Assembly: GCA_033032865.1 (NCBI GenBank)
Contig: JAWHQI010000075.1
Span: forward strand, 4,774,001 to 4,838,000
Length of the DNA stretch: 64,000 nucleotides
DNA from: Dactylorhiza incarnata
Taxonomy: Eukaryota > Streptophyta > Magnoliopsida > Asparagales > Orchidaceae
Direction: 5' to 3'
A model generated the notes under the pieces. It was not told where the DNA came from, did not search any database, and was given only the letters and a program-made list of their open reading frames with translations. Position 1 is the stretch's first letter, and the number at the start of each line of letters is the position of its first letter. Positions 21,204 through 32,453 of the stretch are shown here, one piece after another. The position numbers were made by a program, and so were the translations under genes.

Positions 21204-22866
21204 TGAAAGTGAGGTTAGAACATAGATTTACTCTAGGAGGGGGGGGGGGTGTGAATAATGTATTAAAAGTTTTTAACTTATTTTATAGCGGAATTAAAAT
21301 ACTGATATATATATGTATATAACAGAGTGGGTATAAAAACAAAACAAGAAATCACACAGCATAGTACAGAAAGAAAAACACAATCACAGAAGACACAATG
21401 ATCTATAGTAGTTCCCCAATCAAACTGGGTACATTTACTCTTCTACCACCCTTGGTAGGAATCCACTAGGTTTTTGATCAGGTGCCCTATCACCACTGGG
21501 ATTTTTATCAGGTGCCCAAACACCACTGAGCTTTTGATCAGGTGCTCAAACCAAATCACAGGTTTTTGATCAGGTGCCCTGCCACCAAAGGTATAACTTT
21601 TGAAGGGAGTTAGAACACTGTACAAGATGGGATAAAAAGAGTAAACAAAAATGTTTATGAAATTCTTCTCTTTCAACAAGTTGAGAGAAGACTAGTGGAT
21701 TGTTGATGTAAAGCTCCCCCTGTCTGATAGAAATACTTGACAGTTAATGGATGGAGCTTTCACTTGAATGAAAATCTTCCTTGATAGCAGATGAATCTGA
21801 GAGACAAAGTTTCTCAGATTATTGTTGCTCTTTGAAGATTATAACTAGCAGCTGAAAACTGAGAGAAGATCTTTGATGTTCTCAGAGAGTGAGAGTGCTG
21901 CTATTGAGGATGAACATCTTTCTTTCTTTCTCGACTGATACTTCTCTATTCTTTCTCTGGTACTACTCTCTTTTGTCTTTCTTTTTCCTTAGACAATATA
22001 TGACTGGTTTGAAATTAAAATCTTCTGGATAATGAATATAATATTCTGAAAATATATTTCTTGGAACTACAATCTGATTCAACAATATCCTTTAATTCAT
22101 TTTCCTTTTCCATGAAAGTATCCTTTTGCAATATATGACAACGGCTACTTTCTCGAAAGAAGAGAATGAAAAGGAATAAATAAAAGGAAGGAATTGAATC
22201 TTGACTTATCTCATTAAATGAATAAGTCCAAATCATAGAATAGATCCATTGCTGATTTGTCGAGCTGAGTTCAGAGATAAATAGATAACTGATCTATCAG
22301 AAGTTTGTCAAGCTGAGGAGAAAATTCGTCGAGCTAAAAGCTGAGTTCGTCGAACAGAAAGTTGAATTCGTCGAACTGGATCTGGAGTTCGTCGAACAAA
22401 ATCTGGAGTTCATCGAACTGAATTAATTCATCGAACTAAATCTGGAGTTCGTCGAACTGAGAGATAATATGCTGAACTGGCTGGATGATTGAATTCGTCA
22501 AGTTGAGAAGCAATTTCGTTGAACTGAACATCTTATTACTTATACGTCGAACACAGAGCTGAGTCCGTTGATCTCAAAATGGAGTTCGTCGAACTGAAGA
22601 TAAAAGCTGTTGAACTGGCTGGAGAACTGAAATCGTCGAGCTGAAGAGCAAGTTCGTCGAACTGAAGCATGACGTTCGTCAAACGCGGAATGGATTTCGT
22701 CGAACGCAGATTGAAGTTCGTCGAACATAGAACTTGGAATTTTTCCTAAGTTCTACCTAATCAAACACACTTAGACCTTGACCCTTACACTATACAATGG
22801 GGTCAACTAGATTCCTAGTCACAGATAGTGATCCTAGCCCAAATCAGTAATAGGGTTGTTCCAACA
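21204..22866 (-). repeat. Copia-B 3' LTR
   Basis: It reads on the minus strand from TGTTGGAACAACC to CCTCACTTTCA. It contains the TTCGTCGAA array (about 22258-22735), GATCAGGTGC phrases near 21475-21585 and a G-run at 21238-21250. It closely matches 39566-41250. Confidence 0.93.
22258..22735. repeat. TTCGTCGAA array in Copia-B 3' LTR
   Basis: About twenty variants of (G)TTCGTCGAACTGAA spaced about 20-30 bp apart. The homologous array in the 5' LTR (about 40642-41106) has lost or changed some units, so unit number varies between the two LTRs of one insertion. Confidence 0.92.
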
Positions 22867-22881
22867 ATCTCCCCCTATTTG
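22867..22881 (-). other. Copia-B polypurine tract
   Basis: Minus strand CAAATAGGGGGAGAT directly abuts the 3' LTR; same as Copia-A. Confidence 0.9.
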
Positions 22882-23114
22882 GGTTAGGACACTATTTGAC
22901 AAAATCAACAAACAAACATAGAGCATATATATCTGATAGAAATAAATTTCATTTCAGCAGATAAGAAATATAGTACTCTAGGTTTAGAAAACTTTACACT
23001 TTCAAATTCTTGCTTTCTGAATTCAGACATTGTAGAATACTGAGAGAAATCCTTGCCTTCTACTTTTGCTTTGTTGATCTAAGCTGTATAAGGAACTATA
23101 GGTTTTGAATAATT

Positions 23115-23560
23115 TTGGAAATTAAGTTGGAGGTGACTTCACCAAATCAACTTTATCTGTTACTTCAACTGCAATTGGAATCTGAACTTGAGCTGGAACT
23201 GAAGCTTCTTCTATATCAACAACCATATTTGTATCTGCATTAACTGGAGCAAAAACTGCATCTGAAACTGCATCATATGGAGCTTCCTCATAAAGCATCT
23301 CCCCCTGCCTAGTTTCAGGAAGACCTGAAGCTAGGCCCCTAGAAGAAGGGACATAGGAAGAGGAGGCTGGGAAGGATGCAAGTTTGGAAGATAGATTGCC
23401 ATTGTACCTGCAAAATGTCTCTGGTAGAGGTGGTGTTCCTCTCCTCATTTAATATGTTAGTTTCATCAAAAGATACATGAATGGACTCTTCTATCTTAAG
23501 AGTTGATTTGTTATAAACTCTATATGTTTTACCAGAAAGAGAAAATCCAAGGAATATACC
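23115..23560 (-). pseudogene. pol: Copia-B integrase C-terminal end fused by deletion to the extra-ORF tail
   Basis: From 23560 downward the minus strand encodes the segment with YNKSTLKIEESIHVSFDE, matching Copia-A at about 1160-1258. About 25 codons later, at a point reading TTGCAGGTAC, it switches to sequence matching the Copia-A extra ORF (SSRGLAS, ETRQGE; compare 11290-11400). In Copia-A these points are about 10 kb apart (about 3.4 kb without N1), so RT, RNase H and most of the extra ORF were deleted. Confidence 0.88.
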
Positions 23561-23844
23561 TGATGAGTCCCAATTATATACATATTTTCGGACTGATTTA
23601 GGCTAGTTTTCCTGCATTGTACTTCAGTCTCGTCAATATTTCTTCCATTCATGCTTTTATTTGAAGTACATGTCTATGCCTGTTTTGTGTGCAATTGCGC
23701 ACTTTGTTGTTGGGGGTAAGCACTTCGTGCTCCCCATCGTATTTTCTGTATTTCTGTGCTGCTGGAAGTATTTCCCCAGTTTGTCCTTGAGCTGTAAATT
23801 GTGGTTGTTCCCCATTTGCTAGAATTCATTTCTGTATAAATCGC

Positions 23845-24060
23845 ATGGTCGTGCGATTTCTTGGCACACGGCCAGTTGCGGTCGTGCGTTCGTGATGCCC
23901 AGCAAAATGGAGCCTCGGAGTTTACTCGTGCGTTTTAACGCATGTGCGGTATTGGTCGTGCGTGAGCAAAATGCATGGGCGGCGCCCTTCTTCTCCTGCA
24001 CGCCTGCTGCGCTTAAGTATCGCACGGTCCACGCACGGTCGTGCGTTCGACCGTGCGTGA
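23845..24060. repeat. GGTCGTGCG/CGCACGG cluster in N2 U3
   Basis: Direct and inverted copies of GGTCGTGCG and CGCACGG, including GCACGGTCGTGCG near the end, lie just before the TATA box, as the related array does in N1. Spacing and spacers differ from N1. The 3' LTR copy (about 36415-36630) has fewer CpG losses. Confidence 0.88.
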
Positions 24061-24080
24061 CCAAATTTCTGACGTTTTCC

Positions 24081-24088
24081 TATAAAAG
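24081..24088 (+). promoter_or_regulatory. TATA box of N2 5' LTR
   Basis: TATAAAAG follows the word cluster by about 20 bp; the 3' LTR has it at about 36652-36659. Confidence 0.7.
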
Positions 24089-24975
24089 ATGCAGCTTCAA
24101 CCTAAAAGGGAGAGTTCCGTACATGCCGTACAGCAGCGCCGATTTCTCCATCTCCATTAGGGTTTCGTCCCTTTGGCCTCCTCCTTCATCCGAGAGCTTC
24201 AAGGGAGATCTAGCCGCCATTACCTTCAAGCAAGAGGAAGTTTGCAACCTCTACCGGATCGTGAGACGAAGAAGACGGGTTCATTGGAGAGTCATGACAG
24301 CTCTCTCTACCCCGGACGTAGTTGCGGACCGAGCTTGGACACAGATTGACAACCCGGCGATTCCAACCGTGAATCTACAACGAGCCTTCAGATTTGGTCG
24401 ATTTTTTGCCTTGTTCTTCTCTTATTGATGTGTATATGTTGTAGATCTTTATTATTATGATGAAGTGGCACTTAAACTAGTTTGTATTTCTATATATTTC
24501 ATGTCTATGTGAAATGTTTTGTTGTTTGAGTTGCTTGAGGTGCGCCCCATTCCATCCACCATCCCGCCGACACGTTCGTTTACCGCACTAGCAATTGCTA
24601 GTGGCGTGCTTGTCGAAGAGGTGCTTACGACCCTCATTCTGCTTGCCTACCCGTCCATCCGCCCTCACGAAGTAGCGCGTTTGAGGCCTACGTAGTCTCC
24701 ATCCCGCCAAGCGAAACATTGCATAGGAGTAGTTGTAGCATTTTCTCTTTATTTTCCACAATTCAAAACCCCCGTTTCCGCATCCATCCGACTAAAGGAC
24801 TTCGATCTCAAGTCCTGCCTCAATAGTGAACTCCACCTTACTGTGGTCCTTCGAGATTTGATACTCGGGGATTACTCCTCGTTTTATATTACTTGAACGA
24901 TCGGTACACTGTCGTTTCGTGCCGCAGTCTTACTACCGCCTATAGCGGTGTGCTAAGATTTGCGCATCAAGTTTT

Positions 24976-24993
24976 TGGCGCCGTTGCTGGGGA
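24976..24993 (+). other. N2 primer-binding site, tRNA-Asp
   Basis: TGGCGCCGTTGCTGGGGA, six bases after the LTR, complements plant tRNA-Asp with one mismatch. Confidence 0.92.
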
Positions 24994-25182
24994 TCACAGA
25001 CGTGTGAGTTTTCTGTAGAGGGAGAATCTGAGATTAAAGCCCTTCCATTTGTGTATTGCATTCTTTTTGTTTTATTTCTTCTTATCCTGTTTTACTTTTT
25101 ATATTAGGTTGTTTAGTAAATTTTTGTAGGGTGTATTATTTTGCACAATAGTGTTTTCCATTTCAATCTTGTTATCTTCACA

Positions 25183-26384
25183 TTATGTGGGCTTCTTTTA
25201 ATATTCGTTGTCGCTTTTGTGGAGATATATCGCATGCTAGTGATAGATGCCCATCGGGAGATAATAGCCCTAGCACTCAAGGCCCAGCATATGGAGCACC
25301 GACTTCGTCTGGTACTCCATATGGTGTGCATATGTCCTATGGCTATTCTGCTGTGCCTTTACCGTCATACTTCTTTTCGGCTTCAGCACCTGCTGTGCCA
25401 AAGAAGCCCGCAAGGCAGTGCTTGTTTTGTTAGAGCACGGATCATATCTTGAAGGACTGTGCCGAGTATCTTCGCCAATTGGACGAGGATGATGAGCTGG
25501 ATATCCGGATCGTCCCGACTCCTACTTCTGGCAACATACCTTCAACATCCGATTTTGTGTCCATTTCACCTTCAAGTTTTGAAGGGTATGATGTGGACAC
25601 AGTCACCAGATGTGTGGCTGATCCAGGCTCTGACATGACTGAGCCCATCTCCCCTGTATATATATCACCATGCATAGATTCAATTCTTTGTGAGGAATCA
25701 GTGCTTGATTCTTTTTCAAGCCCTATCCCTCCCCCTATTGTGCATTCTATTACATTTATTTCTGATAACATTGTTGAAGATGCGTTGCAAGAGGAGGCTG
25801 GCGATCTTTGTTTTGTGCCTATTCCTATGGAGGAGCACAACCTTCTAGGTGAAGAGTATTTTTCCTCAACACCGGTGGAGGAAGTGCAAATCCTGGAGAA
25901 GGCCACCATTGATCCCACCGAACCTTGCGACATTGTCAATAATGCCGACATTATTTTACTTCCCCAACCTGATGGGAGTGAGACCGGGACCACTCCCCCA
26001 CTTGATTTTTATTGAAGTCATTCTTCTTGTTTATTTCTTAATCCCCTTTCTTCATTTGAGTCTGTGCAGGTTGAGTCTTCACAGGTACTTCAGGAGGACT
26101 TGGAGCATTATGCTCAAGTCAATGATGAGAGCATCCTCTTATGTGAGGAGGTTGATCCCCCCTCCTTAGAGGAAGCTCCACTCATTGCCTTCTCCCCCTG
26201 CTGCCTCCCTAGAGATGATACCTTGCTGGGCAAGGATAGTTTTGGTGAGTTGAGTGAGGATTCCTCCTCTTCTTATTTTTTATTCCCTCTACCTGTGACG
26301 AGCAGGTATTATTTATATTCGGGTAGAGGCGTGACTGTTCTGTCGTCGTATCGGTACCCGCTACCGACACACATATTAGAATAG
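25183..26384 (+). pseudogene. N2 acidic zinc-knuckle protein, broken
   Basis: Two CCHC knuckles are visible: CRFCGDISHASDRC (about 25206-25247) and CLFC-STDHILKDC (about 25420-25460), the second carrying an in-frame TAG. An acidic middle follows, then GSETGTTPP and a stop at about 26012, a frame change, and the conserved tail 26064-26384 (VQVESSQVLQEDLE, DDTLLGKDSFGE, YYLYSGRGVTVLSS). The tail matches the N1 protein closely. The first knuckle is not in the N1 frame. It is a Gag-like nucleic-acid-binding protein by inference. Confidence 0.78.
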
Positions 26385-27188
26385 TTACCTGTGCACTTTT
26401 CTTTTCATAGACCCATTAGCTAGAACTGTTATGTTTTTAAATAAGTCGTGCTGGGATGACAATAACCCCAGTAGTTATCTTACTTTTTCTTGTCCTTTAT
26501 TTTATCGCCCACTCTAACGAGTTAGTTAGGTGTTATTTTAGTTTTCTTGTGCGGAGACCACCCTTTGCAGGTATTTTCTATTTGTGAAGGCGGTGGTCGT
26601 GATTCTTCGTAGAGCTTCACTACAGGCTTCCGGAATGATTACTTGCTGAGCATTGGGTACCCTCTTCCCCTAACTTTGTTTTAGAATATCTTAATGCATA
26701 GTTTAAGTCTGGGGGAGATATTTTTGTTTACCCACTCACGTGCACATTTATTTAGCATGCTAGAAGTCTTATTTCTAATATTTTTGTTCATTTTGTCTGA
26801 ACACAAAGCACCCATTTGAGAGCGAACTAACTTGTATGTGTATTTCCGTTCATACTTATGATGGTTGGAATGTGAAATAGGATGTTAGCTTAGGAATTGC
26901 AATTCGGAGTATAATGTTGACTCTTGTAGTGCTCTAGTCGCATCCGCATGCTTCCACAGAAACTTGAGTAAAATTAGATTGTCTCTATGCTTTTAATTTA
27001 CAATTAGTATTCTTGCGTAGCTTTGATTTACTTTACTCATTTGGTGAATGTGACTGAAATTTACGGTAGCACGGTGTTGTGTGTAAGCGAGCGCTAATTG
27101 TGTGTTGCTCGAGTCAGAAGGAAGGTTTACCTTTCTCGTGGGCTAAGAACTTGCCCCAAGCGACTCTTGAAGCATGGGCGAGAGCATC
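26385..27188 (+). other. N2 interior, no gene
   Basis: Non-coding, with GTCTGGGGGAGAT at about 26706-26718, a spare polypurine-like tract. The part up to 27188 is homologous to N1 near 5200-5300, which gives the uninterrupted form of the site where D inserted. Confidence 0.65.
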
Positions 27189-27349
27189 TGTTGGAACACG
27201 GTCTTCCGCATCTCCTAGGTTTGAGAATAACAAATCCTATGTGTATTTGATCTTGTGTGTTCAAGTGTGCAGGTTAACATAGTCCATATAACTCAAGGAG
27301 TACTCATGATGACTGCCCCCAAACTTGAGGCCAAAATTCGAACAAGCTC

Positions 27350-27475
27350 ACTAGCGCCGGCGGTAGCGATAGCGCCCGGCACTAGCATTGATTAGCACGA
27401 TTCCGGTGGCATTTTTAGAAGGAGCTAGAGCCCAGTGGTAGCTACTAGCGCTGGCGGTAGCATGGCGCACAAGAG
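27350..27475. repeat. TAGCGCCGGCGGTAGCG array in D U3
   Basis: Five or so copies of TAGCGC-CGGCGGTAGC-type words, partly inverted, directly upstream of the TATA box. The copy in the 3' LTR (34310-34512) includes one more unit that lies in the 24-bp segment missing from the 5' LTR. Another cluster lies inside the element at about 31306-31337. Confidence 0.88.
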
Positions 27476-27537
27476 GCATAGAGCAAATTGTTCCCACGGA
27501 TGGGAGATTCGGCCGCGCAAGATCATTCCTAATCCGG

Positions 27538-27550
27538 GCTATAAATTGGA
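27538..27550 (+). promoter_or_regulatory. TATA box of D 5' LTR
   Basis: GGCTATAAATTGG follows the word array; 3' LTR copy at about 34515-34528. Confidence 0.7.
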
Positions 27551-28202
27551 TGCTTTGGCTCCGAATTCTTCATCCTCCTCCAATCCCAAACTCTAAAGCT
27601 TCGTGCCACACCAGAGAGAGGAAGATTCAGAGCGATACTCCCACAATTCCATAAAGCCTTAAGGAGATCCGTGGAGAAGATTTCAACACGCGTCATCATC
27701 GTGACGAAAGGCCGCATCGACTACGATCATACTCTGCGGGCCTTCGTCCACTTCTCCAAGAGATCCACATAGAGGGAGTTTTTATGTTATTGTCTTTTCA
27801 TTTCATATCTTTTCTGTAAACGGTAGTGAAATCGCCTCGTGTTGGCGACTAGGTCTGGGGTAGATCTAGGGGGTGCTCGAGGCCTTTCTGGGGATAGATC
27901 GGCTAGAGCGGCTTGAGGCCGTATCTGGGGAGAGATCGGCTAAAGCCAACCGGTTCGTGGGGATACGAGTCGGTATAGAAAATGAAAAAGAATTTTTATT
28001 AGTCGCCTCCGATTTCTAGCATCATAGAAATCAAGTTTTGTAAAACATTATTTGATATTAATAAAGCATATCTCTTTATTATTGTTTTACTTGATGTCTC
28101 TTTATTAATCTTGCAATATTCCGAAGTATTTCTAAATATAATCTAAAGTTTTTGAAAACCCTTATTCACCCCCCCTCTAAGGGCGCCGACCGATCCAACA
28201 AG

Positions 28203-28214
28203 TGGTATCAGAGC
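28203..28214 (+). other. D primer-binding site, initiator tRNA-Met
   Basis: TGGTATCAGAGC, two bases after the LTR. Confidence 0.95.
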
Positions 28215-28248
28215 GGTTTTATTCCAATCGGCTTAACAACCGGGAATA

Positions 28249-30068
28249 GTGGCGTCTCATGATCTCGCATCTACTAGTGGGGGAGATTTTTGTGAAGAGG
28301 AAAAATCACTTGCACCACCTTTGTTTGAAGGAACAAATTATAAAGGATGGAAAATTTTAAGGAAACATTTATTAAAACTTTAGATATCGAAGTATGGAAC
28401 TTAGCAATTATAATACGTGCGGATGAATCAAATAAAAATGAACTTCATTTAGATGCAAAAGCTAAACATTATCTATTTTGTGGTCTCTCAAATGAAGTTT
28501 TCAAATTTGTGTTTTGCTTTTCTAGTGCTTATAAAGTATGGAAATTTCTTGAAGAAATGTATGATCTTCCTCTCACGGGTATGGAACAAACACAGGAGGA
28601 AAAGAATGTACAAGCATTCATTATCATTCAAGAAGATCTCTCTCGGAGCGAAGCCATGGAGAATATTGAAATAGAAAAGGAGAACAATACACCAAGAGAA
28701 AAAGAAGAAGAAATCTTACCTTTGGAAGAGGAGTGCCAAGAAGAAGACAAAGGAACAATATGTTCAAATCCTCCCTCATCCAAAAGCAATGTAAGGAAAT
28801 CAAATTCTATCTTGTGTACTTCTATCTCTTCATTACAATTGTTACAAAATACTAAGCGCAAAATTAAGAAATTAAAGAATGCTTATAAACTATTGCGCTT
28901 AGAAAATAAAAATTTAAAAGCAAAAGTTAAAGTAGTATCAAAATCTGATTTATCTAGCTTTACTCATGTCACTTCAATTGAAAATACAAAACCTTGTCTT
29001 GATTGTAATAAAGAAAAATTTAAGGAACTTGAAAAAGAAATTATTTTTATAAGAGAACAACAACAACAACCACAGAACCCATATAGTCCCCAATCATTGG
29101 GGGTATGGGCGGGGGAAGATTGGAAACAGACCTAACCTTTGGCCCTATGCCCAAAGTGGCTTCTCTCAGAGGAGAAAGACCGAACCTTTGAAAATAGATG
29201 CACAAAGTGGCTGCTCACAGATTACCACTGAAATAGTGGCCCCCTATACCGTCACGTTTGCTGCGGAATCATGCCCTCAAATCAAAGCCAAAGACATGAG
29301 AGAGGGCAGACTCAAGAATCCATTTTGATTTATGTGCACATAACCATGCTTCCTTCATTCAGCATCCAGAGCATTGGTCTTGCACAAGTTATTTTTATAA
29401 GAGAACAAAATGAAAAATTATGTTTAGAAAATTCATCTTTAAAAATTAATTGTGCTAAGTGTAAAGACTATGAAATTGAAATAAAAGAGATGGATGAAAC
29501 ATTTGATGAGTATAGGGATAAATATGAAAAACATATTGACTCAATTGTTACCACCTTTAAAAATAGCACAATAAATTATAATAAAGCTAGACATAATTTA
29601 AAAATCAAGAATGATGAACTAAAATAAAAAATCAACTTGCTTAAGGAAATCATTAAGAAAAACGCTCAAAACATTCATTCACAATCTCAAGGTATATCTA
29701 AAAGCAAGTTGAATATAATTTCTCAAAATGTTGATAAATCCAACAAAGGAAATAAAGAATATCAAATGCTTGAAAATAAAATTCCAAATCATTATCATTT
29801 ACAAAATAACCACTCTCCCAACATAAATTTAAAGATAAACAAATTTCCTATAAAGAATGATTTGCAAAATCGTCATGGAAATTGGATAAATAAGAATAAT
29901 ATTAAACCAATGTTTGAATGACGGCCAAAAGTTAAAGATGAAACACAAACTCAAATCAAAAGGGCCCATTCAATCATATCTCCCCAAAAGAAAACACGAT
30001 GTATTTGGGTACCCAATGGAACCGTCACTCCCGGTCCTCTTTGGATACCTAAATCTCTTATTCATTAG
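28249..30068 (+). pseudogene. gag: D gag, Copia type, split by a SINE
   Basis: The likely start codon is GTG at 28249 where LTR-E's gag has ATG (48067). The N terminus has SHDLAS and APPLFEGTNYKGW. After a frameshift at about 28346 come TFIKTLDIEVW, LSNEVFKF and AYKVWKFLEEMYD, typical of Copia Gag (UBN2). A charged, coiled-coil-like region follows. It is interrupted by the insert 29061-29388 and resumes with IFIREQNEKLCLENSSLK. A stop at about 29625 precedes a tail ending near 30065 with IWVPNG and LWIPKS, phrases seen at the Gag end of Sirevirus-like elements. No zinc knuckle was seen. Confidence 0.82.
29061..29388 (-). mobile_element. TS/Au-type SINE-like insertion with TTG tail
   Basis: A 328-bp segment is flanked by a perfect 20-bp direct repeat TTATTTTTATAAGAGAACAA (29041-29060 and 29389-29408). 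Removing it rejoins the gag coiled-coil frame. Read on the minus strand, its end carries segments resembling the 3' part of Au SINEs (GTCTGTTTCCAATC, CCCCCGCCCATACCCCC) and it ends in GTTGTTGTTGTTG, a tail typical of TS/Au SINEs. A partial internal duplication (GCCACTTTGTGC and GCCACTTTGGGC) is present. The tRNA-derived 5' part was not clearly recognised. Confidence 0.75.
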
Positions 30069-32212
30069 TATCCCATCATTAGCATGAAGTAGAAATCAAT
30101 TAAAATAAAATACACAAATTTCTTCTTCATGATGTGCTTTAATGTCTTTTCTATCTTTTTCTTTTTGTGTTCTTTTTAAACTATCATGCCATGGTCATCC
30201 TATATAGTATTGGAAATATGATTTTATCTCATAAAGCTTAATGAGTTTATAAATCATTTTTTGATCAAAATTAAAAATCATATTTTTATTTTGATGACCT
30301 ATCTTTTATTATTATAAATATCTTATATTATCCATATGAATCAAACTCTAAATTTGCTAAAAGATATTTCAAATTAAATCTGGTTATTAGGCTATTAAGA
30401 TTCCTAGCCTTCACCAACAAGTGGTTTAGTGAAATAACTTGATCTAAAAGAAAATTCAAGATTTAAATAAAAGCTCAACTTTCAATATGGGTGTCATTGT
30501 TCACAACAAAAAATTATATTGTGTTCTCTCCTTGATGTCAAACATGATCTAAACCATCACTATTGTTCACCTATCAAAAAATCACATATATATATTCAAA
30601 ATTCTTAATTAAAGGAAAATCACTAAAATGTGTTGAAAGAAGTTATCTTCATAATGAATATTGAATTCACAAACACCACCATGATCTAGTGATATCTTTT
30701 GCTAAACATCTCTAAAATCATAATTCATATCAAGAATCATCTATAAACAACTATCACAAATTATATGATAACAATTGACATTATAATTGTTTACCATGGT
30801 TGGTGTTATGGTATATTATGTGTGTATTGTGATTTATTTCTAGTTTAGACCTTTGAATCATTTTGATATCAAATCAAATAAGAATTGTCACTCCATTCTA
30901 GGTCTCTAAGTTGAAACACAATCAAACTTTGGTAAAACATTAATCTCAAATTTATCGTACTAACATTGTCACCTAAAGAATATTTATATCTATGTTAGGT
31001 TTTATATGTCAGGACATATCCATGTTACTATTTGCGTGAACATTACTCCTTGTTCACCGAAACCATGCATATTTGGTTTGTTCAAACATGATATCCTGGG
31101 TTTTCATTTCCTATTTTTTTTAAATATAAGCACAAGTCTTTAGAAAAGTCAAAATGAAAACATAAGTAAATATATCTCATGCAATTTGGACCATCCAAAA
31201 CATCTCCTAAAAAATCTGTAACTTCAGCATGGAACTACTACTGGGACACCTAATCAAGACCACCAAGCAAAATTTCTAAAATCCTAAAAAATCGTCCACT
31301 GTCTCCCGCGCTAGCGCTAGCGCCGGCGCTAGCGTCGTGGTTCATTTTTCTATAATTTTAAAATTTTGAAAAATCCCTAAAAATATACTAATCTATATGT
31401 ACTATTTAGTTTTGCACATCGGATTTTATTTTATTTTTGAAAAATCAAATACAAGAATATAAAAGCCAAATTACAAAAAAAATATGTTCTGTCTTTTTTT
31501 TGTCATTTATTTAAATTCTATTTCCTAAAGCAAAAATCAAATACAAAAATATAAAACAAAAAATTTATCAAAAATCAGTTTCTGAACTTAACTTTTCTAT
31601 GTATCTTGCGAAAGGGTGATTTGGGCTATCATCCCATCATATCACCCAGTACCGGGCGAACCTCTCACAAGGTAGCCCTCGGGAAGTCCAAGATCAATTT
31701 TATGAGTTCAAACTTTAAATAAAAATTACTCTTTAAAAATATCAAAAATATTGTATGAACTTCATTGAAAATCAAGCATGATTTAATCTATTATTTAGAA
31801 CTTCTATAATGTTGCAATTTATCTTTTCAAACTACTTTGAATATTGCCTTCATCATGCTTTGATACATCTATTAATATGTGCATAATTTATATTGAAAAA
31901 GTTGTGTAGAACTATGCGTAGCATGCCTCTAAGTATGAGTAATGTTTTATGTTTGATAATGATCACAATTCACTCACTTATTTTGGCATTGTCTACTTAT
32001 GTGTTTAATCTAAGATTGTTTGTGTATGTTTTTTAATAGTACAATGAATTAAAATTGCACAAGTATCTTACCTACACAACCTTTATTTGCACTTTTAAAA
32101 GTTAAGAAAAGTGGTTATCTTTTTCATAAATTATATTGGTTTGCAAAACAAGTGTATTCGGAGAACTTTGTACAAAACAAAATCATAAAATAAAGTGACA
32201 AAGATAACTCCA

Positions 32213-32273
32213 CCAAGCACTACTTGAACCTCCTAATAAGTCTTAATAAGCGTTGTGAGGTTGAGCACCTTGG
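32213..32273 (+). ncRNA. Candidate RNA stem-loop, copy 1
   Basis: Outer stem CCAAG/CTTGG, an asymmetric loop (CACTA/CAC), then inner stem CTTGAACCTC/GAGGTTGAG with one bulged G, closing a loop with ATAAG repeated. It is 61 nt long and begins 180 nt before copy 2. Expression is unknown. Confidence 0.5.
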
Positions 32274-32392
32274 AAAGAATAATAAAGTATCTTGTGCAAA
32301 CCATAACTTTCTTTCAAAATAAAAACCACTTATTCTTAAGTACACCGGATCACATTAAAAATCAATCTTGAAGAATAAAACTATGTGATCCC

Positions 32393-32453
32393 CCAAGCAC
32401 TACTTTGCACCCTGATAAGTCCTGATGAGCATTGTGTGTGCAGAGCACCTTGG
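32393..32453 (+). ncRNA. Candidate RNA stem-loop, copy 2
   Basis: Same outer stem and internal loop as copy 1; the inner stem is CTTTGCAC/GTGCAGAG. The inner-stem bases differ from copy 1 on both sides yet still pair, a compensatory pattern. Loop holds CTGATAAGTCCTGATGAG. Confidence 0.5.

Larger units (their letters stand above)
23561..24969 (+). repeat. N2 5' LTR
   Basis: It starts TGATGAGTCCC and ends GCGCATCA. It has the opening hairpin, the CGCACGGTCGTGCG word cluster (about 23845-24060), TATA box TATAAAAG (24081-24088), a conserved leader block and the palindrome at 24586-24603. Confidence 0.92.
27189..28200 (+). repeat. D 5' LTR
   Basis: Word array TAGCGCCGGCGGTAGCG and variants at about 27350-27475, TATA box GGCTATAAATTGG (27538-27550), C-tract with TTATTCACCCCCC near the end, and CCAACA terminus beside the primer site. 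It shares its two ends with LTR-E (46073-48016). Confidence 0.92.

Noticed and set aside
20735..21322. Overlapping long frames on both strands of the GC-rich island as a protein gene
   Set aside because: Open frames on both strands at once with C/R/H/A-rich content follow from the base bias and repeats; no domain is recognised.
32393..32453. Hammerhead ribozyme, because of CTGATGAG
   Set aside because: The second conserved block (GAAA) and the cleavage-site context are missing, and copy 1 lacks CTGATGAG.
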